64,000 nucleotides of DNA, from positions 1 through 64,000 of the forward strand of contig JBBDIK010000013.1 in NCBI GenBank assembly GCA_040880465.1. Direction: 5' to 3'. The stretch comes from JBBDIK01 sp040880465 (GTDB lineage: Bacteria; Actinomycetota; UBA4738; JBBDHU01). The position numbers and the translations under genes are program-made. This document shows, one piece after another, positions 41,054 through 50,331 of the stretch (positions within the stretch are counted from its first letter, which is position 1; each line of letters opens with the position of its first letter). A model generated the notes under the pieces. It made no database searches. It saw only the letters and a program-made list of their open reading frames with translations, and was not told the DNA's origin.

Positions 41054-42748
41054 ATGGCGGAGGTAAAGAAGGCCAAACAGCTCGGCGAGATCCTCGTCGA
41101 CGACGGCTTGGTCACCCAGGAGCAACTCGACCACGCGCTCGAGGAGCACCGCCGTGTCGGCAAGCTCCTCGGACGGGTGCTGATCGACCTCGGCTACATC
41201 AAGGAGACCGACCTCGTTCGGGCGCTCGCCCAGCAAGTCGGGTTCGAGTTCGTCGATCTCAGCGAGTACCAGATCGAGCCCTGGGCGCCGGTGTTGCTGC
41301 CCGAGCAGGTCGCCCGCCGTTATCGCGCTCTCCCGATCGGCGAGCGCGACGGCAAACTCCTCGTGGCGATGTCCGACCCGGCGAACGTCTACGCCCTCGA
41401 CGACATCCGCATCATCACGGGCCGCGACGTCCAGCCGGTCGTCGCGACGGCCGCGGACATCGAGCAAGCGCTCCGCCGATACGCCGGGCTCGACGCTCAG
41501 GCTGAGGAGCTGGCCGAAGAGGTCGCGGAAGCCGCGGACGAGGGCAAGAAGAAGGGGGACGGCGAGGAGGACGAGGAGGAGGACGACGAGGCTCCGATCG
41601 TCAAGCTCGTGAACGCGATCATGACGCAGGCCGTCGGCGACCGAGCCTCCGACATCCACATCGAACCGACCGAGAAGGACGTGCGGGTCCGCTTCCGCGT
41701 CGACGGTGTCCTCCACGAGGTGAGTCGCGCCCAGAAGCGGATCCAGAACGGGCTGACCAGCCGCTTGAAGGTGATGGCGGAGATGGACATCGCGGAGAAG
41801 CGGATCCCCCAAGACGGGCGGATCGCGATGCGCGTCGCGGGCAAGATGCTCGACCTGCGCGTGGTCACCCTGCCGACCGTCTACGGCGAGAAGGTCGTGA
41901 TGCGTGTCCTGGACAAGAGTTCGGCGCTCCTTCACCTCGAGGACCTAGGGTTCCTGGAGCACTCGTACAAGCGGTACGAGGAGGCCTACAGCAAGCCGTA
42001 CGGTGCCATCCTGGTGACGGGTCCGACCGGCGCCGGCAAGTCGACCACGCTGTACGCCACGCTGAACGTGTTGAACTCCCCGGAACGCAACATCATCACC
42101 GTGGAGGATCCGGTCGAATACCGGCTCAAGGGCATCAACCAGTGCCAGGTCCACAACGCAGCGGGGCTCACGTTCGCCCGGGCGCTGCGAGCGATCCTGC
42201 GCAACTCGCCCGACATCATCCTCGTAGGAGAGATCCGCGACCGCGAGACGGCCACGATCGCGACCGAGTCGGCGCTGACCGGCCACCTCGTCCTGTCGAC
42301 GCTGCACACCAACGATGCCCCTTCGGCGATCCCCCGGCTCATCGAGATGGGGATCGAGACGTTCATCGTGGCATCGTCCATCGACTGCGTCGTCGCGCAG
42401 CGGCTGGCGCGCAAGCTCTGTGAGAAGTGCAAGGAGCCCTACGCGCCGGAGGCGGCCGAGCTGGTCGCGATCGGGTACAACGAGCAGGAGATCGCCGACA
42501 TCGAACAGCTCTACCGCCCGGTTGGGTGCCCCGCGTGCTCCAAGACCGGCTACCGGGGCAGGATCGGTCTCTACGAGGTCATGCTCGTCAACGACGATAT
42601 CGAGCGGCTCACGATCGAGCGGGCACCGGCCGACGAGATCCGCAAGGCCGCGATCGCCGAAGGCATGGCGACCCTGCGTGACGACGGCCTCCAGAAGGTC
42701 CGGCTCGGGATGACGTCGATCGCCGACGTCCTCCGGGTGGTTGCCTGA
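41054..42748 (+). CDS. pilB: Type IV pilus assembly ATPase PilB, copy 1
   Basis: 564 residues. An N-terminal MshEN-type domain with two repeated units (QLGEILVDDGLVTQEQLDHAL; LLGRVLIDLGYIKETDLVRAL), then a linker with a strongly acidic stretch (about 160-180), then the GspE/PilB core: Walker A GPTGAGKST (about 322-330), Asp box, Walker B ILVGEIRD and His box. The zinc tetracysteine is Cys456, Cys459, Cys492, Cys495. Powers pilus extension at the inner membrane. MshEN domains bind c-di-GMP in some relatives; the usual first Arg of the RLG motif is Gln here, so binding is uncertain. The stop overlaps the second pilB. Confidence 0.93.
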   Translation: MAEVKKAKQLGEILVDDGLVTQEQLDHALEEHRRVGKLLGRVLIDLGYIKETDLVRALAQQVGFEFVDLSEYQIEPWAPVLLPEQVARRYRALPIGERDGKLLVAMSDPANVYALDDIRIITGRDVQPVVATAADIEQALRRYAGLDAQAEELAEEVAEAADEGKKKGDGEEDEEEDDEAPIVKLVNAIMTQAVGDRASDIHIEPTEKDVRVRFRVDGVLHEVSRAQKRIQNGLTSRLKVMAEMDIAEKRIPQDGRIAMRVAGKMLDLRVVTLPTVYGEKVVMRVLDKSSALLHLEDLGFLEHSYKRYEEAYSKPYGAILVTGPTGAGKSTTLYATLNVLNSPERNIITVEDPVEYRLKGINQCQVHNAAGLTFARALRAILRNSPDIILVGEIRDRETATIATESALTGHLVLSTLHTNDAPSAIPRLIEMGIETFIVASSIDCVVAQRLARKLCEKCKEPYAPEAAELVAIGYNEQEIADIEQLYRPVGCPACSKTGYRGRIGLYEVMLVNDDIERLTIERAPADEIRKAAIAEGMATLRDDGLQKVRLGMTSIADVLRVVA

Positions 42749-44436
42749 TGGCCCAGGTGCAGAACCGGTCGCGGCAACTCGGCGAGATCCTCATGGAGCG
42801 CGGGCTCCTGTCGCCCGAGCAGCTCCAGGCGGCCCTCGAGGAGCACCAGAAGGCGGGCAAGCTCCTCGGGCGGGTCCTCATCGACAAGGGGTACGTCAGC
42901 GAGGCCGACCTCGTCCGAGCGTTGGCCGAGCAAGTTGGGCTCGAGTTCGTCGACCTGACCGAGTTCCCCGTCGACGCGTCGTGCACGGCCCTGCTTCCCG
43001 AATCCGTCGCTCGCCGCTACCGGGCGATTCCCATCGCCGAGCGCGACGGCAAACTCCTCGTGGCGATGTCCGACCCGGCGAACGTCTACGCCTTGGACGA
43101 CATCCGCATCATCACCGACCGCGACGTGCAACCCGTCGTGGCGACGGCCAGCGATGTCGAGGGGGCGATCCGGAAGTTCGCGGGGCTCGACGCGGCGGTC
43201 GAGGAACTGGCCGAGGAGATCGCCGAAGCCAAGGACGACGAAGACCTCATGGCGGCGGAGGGCATCGCGGTCGAGGAGGCTCCGATCGTCAAGTTGGTCA
43301 CGGCGATCATCAAGCAGGCGGTGTCGGAACGCGCATCGGACATCCATATCGAACCCACGGAGCGCGACGTACGCGTGCGATTCCGCGTGGACGGCGTCCT
43401 GCACGACGCGATGAAGTCGCCGAAGAGCATCCAGACGGGGCTCATCTCACGGCTGAAGGTCATGGCGGACCTGAACATCGCCGAGAATCGGCTGCCACAG
43501 GACGGGCGGATCAGCGTCAAGGTGAGCGGCAGGCAGTTCGACCTGCGGCTCGCGACCCTGCCGACCGTCTACGGCGAACGCATGATGATCCGGGTGCTCG
43601 ACAAGAGCTCGGCACTGATGGAGCTGTCGGACCTGGGCCTGCTGGAGGACCCCTTCAAGCAGTTCGAGGTGTCCTTCCGTAAGCCGTACGGGGCGGTCCT
43701 GGTCACCGGGCCGACGGGCTCGGGGAAGACGACGACGATGTACGCCACCCTGTCCTTGATCAACTCGCCCGAGAAGAACGTCATCACGGTCGAGGATCCC
43801 GTCGAGTACAAGCTCAAGGGGGTCAATCAGATCCAGGTGATGCCGAAGCAGGGGCTGACGTTCGCCGGGTCCCTGCGCGCCATCCTGCGTGCCGACCCGG
43901 ACATCGTGCTGATCGGGGAGATCCGCGACCGCGAGACCGCCATCATCGGTATCGAGGCCGCACTCACCGGCCACCTCGTGCTGTCGTCCCTGCACACGAA
44001 CGATGCCGCCTCCGCCGTCACCCGTCTGACCGAGATGGAGGTCGAAACGTTCCTGGTGGCTTCCGCGATCGAGTGCGTGGTGGCCCAGCGCCTCGCGCGC
44101 ATCCTGTGCGATAAGTGCAAGGAGGCTTACCAGCCCGATACCCCCGAATTGGCGGCTGCAGGCTATCCTGAGAGTGCGTGGTCCGAGATCGGGCAGCTCT
44201 TCCGCCCAACCGGCTGCAAGGCGTGTTCAAATACCGGGTACCGCGGACGGATCGGCCTCTACGAGGTCCTGACCGTCACGGAGGAGATCGAGCATCTGAC
44301 GGTGGAACGGGTGCCGTCCGCGAGGATCGCCGACGTGGCGATCGAGCAAGGGATGATGACGTTGCGTGAGGACGGACTGGAGAAGGCTCGGCGGGGGATC
44401 ACCTCCGTCCAGGAAGTGCTGAGGGTGGTGGTGTAG
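42748..44436 (+). CDS. pilB: Type IV pilus assembly ATPase PilB, copy 2
   Basis: 562 residues, co-translated with copy 1 (TGATG). The same architecture: MshEN repeats (RQLGEILMERGLLSPEQLQAAL), Walker A GPTGSGKTT, Walker B VLIGEIRD and tetracysteine CDKC...CKAC. All catalytic boxes are intact in both copies, so neither looks like a decaying duplicate. They differ most in the linker and in the C-terminal 60 residues. They may form mixed hexamers or serve alternately. pilT follows without a gap. Confidence 0.93.
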   Translation: MAQVQNRSRQLGEILMERGLLSPEQLQAALEEHQKAGKLLGRVLIDKGYVSEADLVRALAEQVGLEFVDLTEFPVDASCTALLPESVARRYRAIPIAERDGKLLVAMSDPANVYALDDIRIITDRDVQPVVATASDVEGAIRKFAGLDAAVEELAEEIAEAKDDEDLMAAEGIAVEEAPIVKLVTAIIKQAVSERASDIHIEPTERDVRVRFRVDGVLHDAMKSPKSIQTGLISRLKVMADLNIAENRLPQDGRISVKVSGRQFDLRLATLPTVYGERMMIRVLDKSSALMELSDLGLLEDPFKQFEVSFRKPYGAVLVTGPTGSGKTTTMYATLSLINSPEKNVITVEDPVEYKLKGVNQIQVMPKQGLTFAGSLRAILRADPDIVLIGEIRDRETAIIGIEAALTGHLVLSSLHTNDAASAVTRLTEMEVETFLVASAIECVVAQRLARILCDKCKEAYQPDTPELAAAGYPESAWSEIGQLFRPTGCKACSNTGYRGRIGLYEVLTVTEEIEHLTVERVPSARIADVAIEQGMMTLREDGLEKARRGITSVQEVLRVVV

Positions 44437-45639
44437 GTGGCGACGACCGCTGCTGCGGACGAAGACGTACAGATCCCGATCCCCGAACTGCTCGAGGTGA
44501 TGCTCTCGCGCGGAGCCTCGGATCTGCATATCACGGCCGGTGCGCCACCGACGATCCGGATGCACGGTGAGCTGGTCCGCCTGGAGGAATACCCGCTGCT
44601 CACCCCGCGGGGGTTGCAGGGCATGATCTACGCGATCCTGCCGCAACGGCACCGCGAACACCTCGAGCAGGACCTCGAGTTGGACATGTCCTACGCGCTG
44701 CCCGGGAAGGCCCGGTTCAGGGTCAACGTGTACTGGCAGCGTGACTCGCTCGGGTCGGCGTTCCGCCTCATCCCCTACGAGATCAAGTCGACGGACGAGT
44801 TGCGGCTCCCCGAGGTCGTCAAGGAGCTGGCCCGGTACCCGCGTGGGTTCATCGTCGTGACGGGCCCGACAGGCTCAGGCAAGTCCACGTCCCTGGCGGC
44901 GATGATCGACCAGATCAACAACGAACTGCCCGTCCACATCATGACCGTCGAGGATCCCATCGAGTTCCTGCACAAGCACAAGACCGCGATGATCAATCAG
45001 CGCGAGGTGGGGGCGGACACCCACGGGTTCGGTCCCGCCCTCAAGCACGTGCTCCGTCAGGACCCCGACGTCATCCTGGTCGGGGAGATGCGAGACCTCG
45101 AGACCGTCCAGACGGCGATCACCGCCGCCGAGACCGGTCACCTCGTCTTCGCCACCCTGCACACCCAGGACGCGCCGCAGACCATCGACCGGATCATCGA
45201 CGTTTTCCCATCGCACTCGCAGCAGCAGATCCGGGTGCAGCTCTCGACCACCCTGCAGGGCGTCATGACCCAGCAGCTCCTTCAGACGCCGGACGGGCAA
45301 GGCCGGGTCGTCGCCTGTGAGGTCTTGATCGCGACGTCGGCGGTGCGCAACCTGATCCGGGAGGGGAAGGTGCACCAGATCTACTCGGTGATGCAGTCGG
45401 GTGGTCGGTTCGGGATGCAGACGATGGACCAGGCGTTGGCGGACCTGGTCAAGACGGGACAGATCACGCAACAGCTTGCCCTGGAACGCTGTCACGACCC
45501 CGAGGAGTTGACCCGCCTGATGAGCGGCGGTGTCTCTGCCGGGGCGGCGACCGGATTCGCACCGGGCGGGGAGTACGCGCAACAGGGTGCTCCCCAGCAG
45601 GCATACCCGCCCATGGGCGGCGGGATACCGCAGGGCTGA
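44437..45639 (+). CDS. pilT: Type IV pilus retraction ATPase PilT
   Basis: 400 residues from GTG 44437, which abuts the pilB2 stop. Walker A GPTGSGKST (about 143-151), Walker B VILVGEMRD and the retraction motif AVRNLIREGKVHQI (AIRNLIRE in model PilT) identify a PilT rather than a PilB. No MshEN domain and no tetracysteine. The C-terminal 40 residues are Gly/Gln/Pro-rich. Its presence implies retractile pili, useful for twitching or DNA uptake. Confidence 0.94.
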   Translation: MATTAAADEDVQIPIPELLEVMLSRGASDLHITAGAPPTIRMHGELVRLEEYPLLTPRGLQGMIYAILPQRHREHLEQDLELDMSYALPGKARFRVNVYWQRDSLGSAFRLIPYEIKSTDELRLPEVVKELARYPRGFIVVTGPTGSGKSTSLAAMIDQINNELPVHIMTVEDPIEFLHKHKTAMINQREVGADTHGFGPALKHVLRQDPDVILVGEMRDLETVQTAITAAETGHLVFATLHTQDAPQTIDRIIDVFPSHSQQQIRVQLSTTLQGVMTQQLLQTPDGQGRVVACEVLIATSAVRNLIREGKVHQIYSVMQSGGRFGMQTMDQALADLVKTGQITQQLALERCHDPEELTRLMSGGVSAGAATGFAPGGEYAQQGAPQQAYPPMGGGIPQG

Positions 45640-45654
45640 TGAGAGGAGGAGCCC

Positions 45655-46869
45655 GTGGCTGAGACATTCTTGTACAAGGCACGGGACCGCACGGGCAAGG
45701 TCGTCAGCGGCGAACTGATCGGCGACAGCGAGCAGCTCGTCATCGCCAAGCTGCGCGAACAGGCCCTCGTCCCCATCGAGGTATCGAAGAAGTCCGCCGG
45801 CATGAAGCGCGAACTCACGTTCCGGCCGGGGCGGGTCAAGCTCAAGCTGATGTCGGTGTTCTCGCGTCAGTTCGCCACCATGGTGAACTCCGGTCTCCCC
45901 ATCCTGCGTGCGCTGGCGATCCTGGCGGAGCAGACCGAATCGCAGGAACTCGCCAAGATCCTCACCCGCGTCCGGATGGACGTCGAGCAGGGAGCATCCC
46001 TGTCCGGCGCCATGGCCAAGCATCCCAAGGTCTTCGACGACCTCTACGTGTCGATGGTCAAGGCCGGTGAGACCGGCGGTGTGCTCGACTCGGTCCTGCT
46101 GCGACTCGCCGACCAGATCGAGAAGGAGGTCTCGCTCCGGAACCGTATCAAGTCGGCGATGACCTACCCGGTCGTGGTGCTGCTGATGGTGCTGTTCATC
46201 CTTGCGGCGATGCTCCTCTTCATCGTCCCGCAGTTCGAGAAGATCTACGCGGACCTGGGCAGCCAGCTCCCGCTTCCGACGCGCGTCCTCCTGGGCGCTT
46301 CGAAGGCGCTCCGGGACTACTGGTACCTGTTCATCGGTGGATCGATCGGCGGCTGGTTCGCGCTCAAGCAGTGGAAGAAGACGGACTCCGGGCGCGAAGC
46401 GGTCGACCGATTCAAGCTTCGCGTGCCGGTCTTCGGCCCACTCTTCCGCAAGACGGCCCTGTCGCGGTTCTCCAGCACGCTGGGCGTGCTCCTGCGGTCC
46501 GGCGTACCGATCCTGCAGGCCCTGGATATCGTCGCCGACACGGTCGGGAACCGGGTCGTGAGCAAGGCCGTTTCGGACGTACAGGTCAGTGTGCGCGAGG
46601 GCGAGAGCATCGCCAAACCGTTGTCCCAGCACGCGGTGTTCCCACCGATGGTCGTGCAGATGCTCGCGGTGGGCGAGGAGACGGGTGCGGTCGATACCAT
46701 GCTCGAGAAGGTTGCGCAGTTCTACGATGAGGAGGTCACCGCCGCGGTCGACTCCCTCACATCCCTGATCGAGCCGCTGATGATCGCCGTGATCGGCGGG
46801 GCCGTCGGCATGTCCGTCATCGCCCTCTACTTGCCGATGTTCAACATCATCAACCTGATCAACGAGTAG
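45655..46869 (+). CDS. pilC: Type IV pilus inner membrane platform protein PilC
   Basis: 404 residues from GTG 45655; AGGAGG (45644-45649) lies 5 nt upstream. Two T2SSF domains (about 70-190 and 270-395), each with VFSRQFATMVNSGLPILRAL- or SRFSSTLGVLLRSGVPILQAL-type repeats, and three transmembrane segments (about 172-195, 220-240, 375-398). PilC is the rotor-like platform on which PilB and PilT act. The long intergenic leader of the pilin gene follows. Confidence 0.94.
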   Translation: MAETFLYKARDRTGKVVSGELIGDSEQLVIAKLREQALVPIEVSKKSAGMKRELTFRPGRVKLKLMSVFSRQFATMVNSGLPILRALAILAEQTESQELAKILTRVRMDVEQGASLSGAMAKHPKVFDDLYVSMVKAGETGGVLDSVLLRLADQIEKEVSLRNRIKSAMTYPVVVLLMVLFILAAMLLFIVPQFEKIYADLGSQLPLPTRVLLGASKALRDYWYLFIGGSIGGWFALKQWKKTDSGREAVDRFKLRVPVFGPLFRKTALSRFSSTLGVLLRSGVPILQALDIVADTVGNRVVSKAVSDVQVSVREGESIAKPLSQHAVFPPMVVQMLAVGEETGAVDTMLEKVAQFYDEEVTAAVDSLTSLIEPLMIAVIGGAVGMSVIALYLPMFNIINLINE

Positions 46870-46940
46870 CCGGCCCGGGCCGCCTCGAGCCCCGGATCCG
46901 GCTCACGGTCGCGCCCGACACGCCGGACTGAGCGCGGGTG

Positions 46941-47063
46941 CTAGGCTGGACTCCATCGTATGCCCTAGGGCTGATGGCCTAGTCAAGACCCCCCGGTCGG
47001 GGTCTTCAGCTATCGATCCGAGCGGCCGATGAAAGAAACATGGGTTGGCTCCAGCGGGGAGCC
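46941..47063 (+). promoter_or_regulatory. Structured 5' leader of the major pilin gene
   Basis: The 220-nt space between pilC and pilA is rich in nested inverted repeats. A -10-like TAGGCT is at 46942-46947. Then come CTAGG/CCTAG enclosing CCAT/ATGG and GCCC-TA-GGGC (46941-46983); a perfect 8-bp hairpin AAGACCCC-CCGGTC-GGGGTCTT (46985-47006); and GGCTCC/GGAGCC (47047-47063) just before AAAGGAGG. The middle hairpin could be a terminator for pilC or part of a regulated leader. It does not match a riboswitch consensus that I can recall, including c-di-GMP-I. Confidence 0.5.
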
Positions 47064-47089
47064 GACATTGCAGCGAAAGGAGGCTCCTC

Positions 47090-47575
47090 ATGCTGGAGCG
47101 CCTTAAGGGGCGGCGCGCTGAGGAAGAGGGGTTCACCCTCATCGAGTTGATGGTGGTCGTTCTGATCATCGGTATCTTGATCGCCATCGCTCTCCCGACC
47201 TTCCTCGGTGCCCGCGAGCGGGCCAACGACAAGGCCGCGCAGTCCTCGGTCCGGAACGCCTTGGTAGCAGCCAAGACGATCTTCACCGACACCGACGACT
47301 ACTCGCTGGTCACGGTGGCGACTTTGGATGCTACTGAGCCATCGTTGGACTATCTGGCGGTGTCGACCGACGACACGGAGATCAGTTTCGACGTTCGTGA
47401 CACGGCGAGCCTGATCCCGGACGGCGCGATCGCGTTGGTCGCGTACTCGGCGTCAGGCCGCTGCTTCGGTCTGCTCAACGAGAGTGATACCGGTGACGTG
47501 TTCTCCAATGACCCGGCGGCTGCGGACTGCGATGCAGCGGACGTGAGCTACGGCGACTTGGACTGGATCGTCTAG
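47090..47575 (+). CDS. pilA: Major type IV pilin
   Basis: 161 residues from ATG 47090, with AAAGGAGG (47076-47083) 6 nt upstream, the best ribosome site in the locus and suitable for an abundant product. The prepilin signal is EEEGFTLIELMVVVLIIGIL: cleavage after Gly14, Phe15 becomes residue 1 and Glu19 is the conserved Glu5. The mature pilin is 147 residues. Two cysteines near the end (GRCFG, AADCD) could close a D-loop disulphide. Its own strong terminator follows, so it is transcribed apart from the pseudopilins. Confidence 0.93.
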   Translation: MLERLKGRRAEEEGFTLIELMVVVLIIGILIAIALPTFLGARERANDKAAQSSVRNALVAAKTIFTDTDDYSLVTVATLDATEPSLDYLAVSTDDTEISFDVRDTASLIPDGAIALVAYSASGRCFGLLNESDTGDVFSNDPAAADCDAADVSYGDLDWIV

Positions 47576-47609
47576 AGCACGACGCGAACGACGGTTCATT
47601 CGAACCCCA

Positions 47610-47639
47610 CAGAAGGGCGGCCTTCGGGCCGCCCTTCTG
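47610..47639 (+). terminator. UUCG-loop terminator after pilA
   Basis: CAGAAGGGCGGCC-TTCG-GGCCGCCCTTCTG: a perfect 13-bp stem closed by the very stable UUCG tetraloop, 35 nt after the pilA stop. A second small hairpin (CTGTCGG ... CCGACAG, 47656-47677) follows. Confidence 0.9.
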
Positions 47640-47733
47640 CGTGACTATCGGTGGGCTGTCGGTCAGATATCCGACAGGCGCACGGCTCAAGCGAATCAGA
47701 GCCTCGGCCGATACCTAGAGATAACGGGGTGCT

Positions 47734-49698
47734 GTGCGTAGAATGGGGTTCGAGATGGATCGCGATCTGAACGTGCTCGTGCGTGTCGTCCGTCGCCTCC
47801 GCAGCGAGGACGACGGGTTCACGATCGTGGAGGTCATGGTGGCGTCCCTCATCCTGCTGATCGCCATCCTGTCGACCGCCTACACGGCGACCATCGGGTT
47901 CACGTACTCGGCCCGCGCGCGACAGAAGCAAGACGCGACCGGCGTCGCCAACTCCGTGTTCGAGGATGTCCAAGGCTTCTCCGAAACCATCCTGATGGAG
48001 GGCCTCGATTCTGCCGACCTGGACGCCAACAACGCCGGGCTCGTGCCCTGCGCGGGTGATTCCACGACCTGGTGCCTGGGGACGTCGAGCGGCGAGCAGG
48101 TGCTCGAGTCGACGGCCACCGAAGCTTCCGTCCTGAATCCGCATGAGAGCACCGTCGAAGTGGGTCCGACAACGTTCTACCGGACGGTCTTCATCACGAA
48201 GGTGGATGGTGGAACGGATCAGCTTCGGGTTACGATCGAGATCACTTGGGGCACTCTCGATCCGGACACCGGTGAGTGGGAGAACACCCTCGTCTTGGAC
48301 AAGGTCCTCGAGACCACGACGAGCTGTCCGATCGAGACGTTGCATCCGTTCGGGGGTCCGTGCGGAACCGTCGTCACGGGCGAGGCCAACATATCGGACG
48401 GGTCGATCACGGTCTCGCCGTACGGGTCGACGCTTACTCCACCTTCTACGGCGACTGCGGATATCGCGCCGTTCACGAACGTTGCCAATCTGCTGGTCGT
48501 CACCCCGCCGTCCGTGGGAATGGACCTGGCCGCCGAGCAGGCGGGATCGGTGAGTGGAAGCGTCGTCACGTCCGGGGGCTACAGGAGCTTGACGACGGTC
48601 TCAGGGCAGACGACGACGGTGACGGAGGACGTGTGCGGGACGATCAGCGCGGCCTCCGCCGCGAACGACACCGAGCAGGGAAGCGACCCCTTCTCGCAGG
48701 TGTCGCCGACCGACCAGACGGGGTGCATCGCTCCCGGCTACCTGACCACCTTCCTGACGTCACCGCCCTCAACGACCGTGTCGAGGCTGGTGCTGGAGAA
48801 GCGGACGGCGGACGCATCGGCGACGACCGTGAGTTCGGTCACGGCCGCCGGGTCGGAGCAGTGCCCCAGCGGTAGCAACTCGAGTGCGGCATGCGGGTAC
48901 GGGACCGTCCGGCAGGCCGGTACCACATGGATCAACTCCCTGGCCTACGCCGGGTCTCTGTCTGCGGGCAACTGCGGCCTGGTCCAATCCGATGCACGGA
49001 CCTCCGCGAGTTCGGTCCAGAGCCAGAAGGTCGGCGGCAAGGTGGTCACGACCATCACGCGCAATCTGCCGAACGTCACGATCGGGTGCCTTCCCCCGAA
49101 CCTCACGTCGTTGGCAAACGGAACCGCCACGGTGCCGCCCGCCTGGAACGCCCCGAGCCCCGCCTTCACCTCAACGACCGGGCGCACGGTCCCCGGGGCG
49201 ACCGCCGGGACGTACCAGGGCTACATGCTGCGGATGTACGGCATGACCGAGACGACCATCATCGAAGCTGGTACGGGCGCGGCGAATCCCGTCTACTCCC
49301 GGTCCGGGTCCATCCGGCACTGGAACGGATCCGGCTACACGACGACGACGATCACCAACAACACGTGCAGCCCCTCGTGCACGATCAGCCCGGCGACGCT
49401 GACCCTGGGCTTCACCGGCTCGGCGGCTCAATCGAAAGCCACCATCACGGGCGGTACGGGATACCTGTGCGCGCGACTGACCCCGACGTCGTTCACGGTT
49501 CCGTCCCTGTCGACCTCGGCAAGCACCACGTCGTTCCCGGACCCGCTCACGGGCTTCAGCCTGACGGAGCGCATCTTGACCCGGACGAGCACCCAGACCT
49601 GTGACTCGAACGCTGGGGGGGGCTTTACGACCGCGCTGAACGTGACGGTGAGTCCGAGCCTCGGGACGGCGACGGCATCCGTGACCGCTGATGGATGA
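47734..49698 (+). CDS. Very large PilV-like pseudopilin with extracellular domain
   Basis: 654 residues from GTG 47734; ATG 47743 or 47755 are alternatives. The prepilin signal is DDGFTIVEVMVASLILLIAI: cleavage after Gly28, with Glu33 as Glu5. A pilin-like first 150 residues are followed by about 480 residues rich in Thr, Ser, Gly and 14 Cys, with no domain I recognise. Ordinary PilV/PilW pseudopilins have 150-250 residues, so this one carries a large exposed head. It is probably at the pilus tip and may replace the missing PilY1-type adhesin. It overlaps the next pseudopilin gene by 8 nt. Confidence 0.82.
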   Translation: MRRMGFEMDRDLNVLVRVVRRLRSEDDGFTIVEVMVASLILLIAILSTAYTATIGFTYSARARQKQDATGVANSVFEDVQGFSETILMEGLDSADLDANNAGLVPCAGDSTTWCLGTSSGEQVLESTATEASVLNPHESTVEVGPTTFYRTVFITKVDGGTDQLRVTIEITWGTLDPDTGEWENTLVLDKVLETTTSCPIETLHPFGGPCGTVVTGEANISDGSITVSPYGSTLTPPSTATADIAPFTNVANLLVVTPPSVGMDLAAEQAGSVSGSVVTSGGYRSLTTVSGQTTTVTEDVCGTISAASAANDTEQGSDPFSQVSPTDQTGCIAPGYLTTFLTSPPSTTVSRLVLEKRTADASATTVSSVTAAGSEQCPSGSNSSAACGYGTVRQAGTTWINSLAYAGSLSAGNCGLVQSDARTSASSVQSQKVGGKVVTTITRNLPNVTIGCLPPNLTSLANGTATVPPAWNAPSPAFTSTTGRTVPGATAGTYQGYMLRMYGMTETTIIEAGTGAANPVYSRSGSIRHWNGSGYTTTTITNNTCSPSCTISPATLTLGFTGSAAQSKATITGGTGYLCARLTPTSFTVPSLSTSASTTSFPDPLTGFSLTERILTRTSTQTCDSNAGGGFTTALNVTVSPSLGTATASVTADG

Positions 49699-50311
49699 GC
49701 CGGCAGCCGTGAGGACCTCTTCCGCTCCGAACGGGAGAACGGCCGAGGATGGTTTCACGCTGGTTGAGGTGATGGTCGCGTCGGCGGTCATGATGGTCGT
49801 GATCGGAATGGCCGTCACGCTGCTGTTCAGCATCCAGCGAGGGGTTGAGCGGCAGGTGGACCGGCAGCAATCCGTGGATCAGGCCCGCCTCGCCGTGGAG
49901 CAGATCGACCGTGAGTTGCGCTCGGCGTCATCGATGAGCGAACTGAACGGCGGCGAAGGCCTGGTCGCCTTCACACTGAGCAACCAGGACACCCGGGAGG
50001 TCTCGACGGGAACCTGCGTCGAGTGGCGGGTCAGCGGAGGTAACCTCGAGACCAGGATCTGGCCGTCCGACTTCGCGGTGGGGAGTTCGTATCCATGGAG
50101 GATCGTGGCGACGGACATCGTCAATCCGGCCGGTGACCCGATCTTCGACGTCGATACAGGAGCGCTCTACGAGGGCCGTCTCGTGCACGTGCATGTATTG
50201 GTCAACGCGAACAACGCCTCGGGAAGAGATGTGGAGCTGAACACCGATCTCGCGGGGCGCAATATCGTGGTCGGCGAGGTGGATCCATGTGCGGCCTCAC
50301 AGCCGGCGTAG
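49691..50311 (+). CDS. PilW-like minor pseudopilin
   Basis: 206 residues; ATG 49691 lies inside the end of the previous gene. Prepilin signal EDGFTLVEVMVASAVMMVVI with cleavage after Gly21 and Glu26 as Glu5. The sequence after the helix (QARLAVEQIDRELRSASSMS) is typical of PilW/GspJ-like minor pilins. A normal-sized pseudopilin between two giant ones. Confidence 0.85.
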   Translation: MDEPAAVRTSSAPNGRTAEDGFTLVEVMVASAVMMVVIGMAVTLLFSIQRGVERQVDRQQSVDQARLAVEQIDRELRSASSMSELNGGEGLVAFTLSNQDTREVSTGTCVEWRVSGGNLETRIWPSDFAVGSSYPWRIVATDIVNPAGDPIFDVDTGALYEGRLVHVHVLVNANNASGRDVELNTDLAGRNIVVGEVDPCAASQPA

Positions 50312-50331
50312 GGAGCCGAAGGAGTAGAGGG

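Noticed and set aside
46941..47063. c-di-GMP-I, fluoride or cobalamin riboswitch before pilA
   Set aside because: Conserved cores of these classes, as far as I can recall them, are absent. Kept only as a structured leader of unknown type.
47029..47106. 25-codon open frame overlapping the pilA start, a possible leader peptide
   Set aside because: It has no clear ribosome site and no ATGA-type coupling to pilA; overlap of this length is expected by chance.
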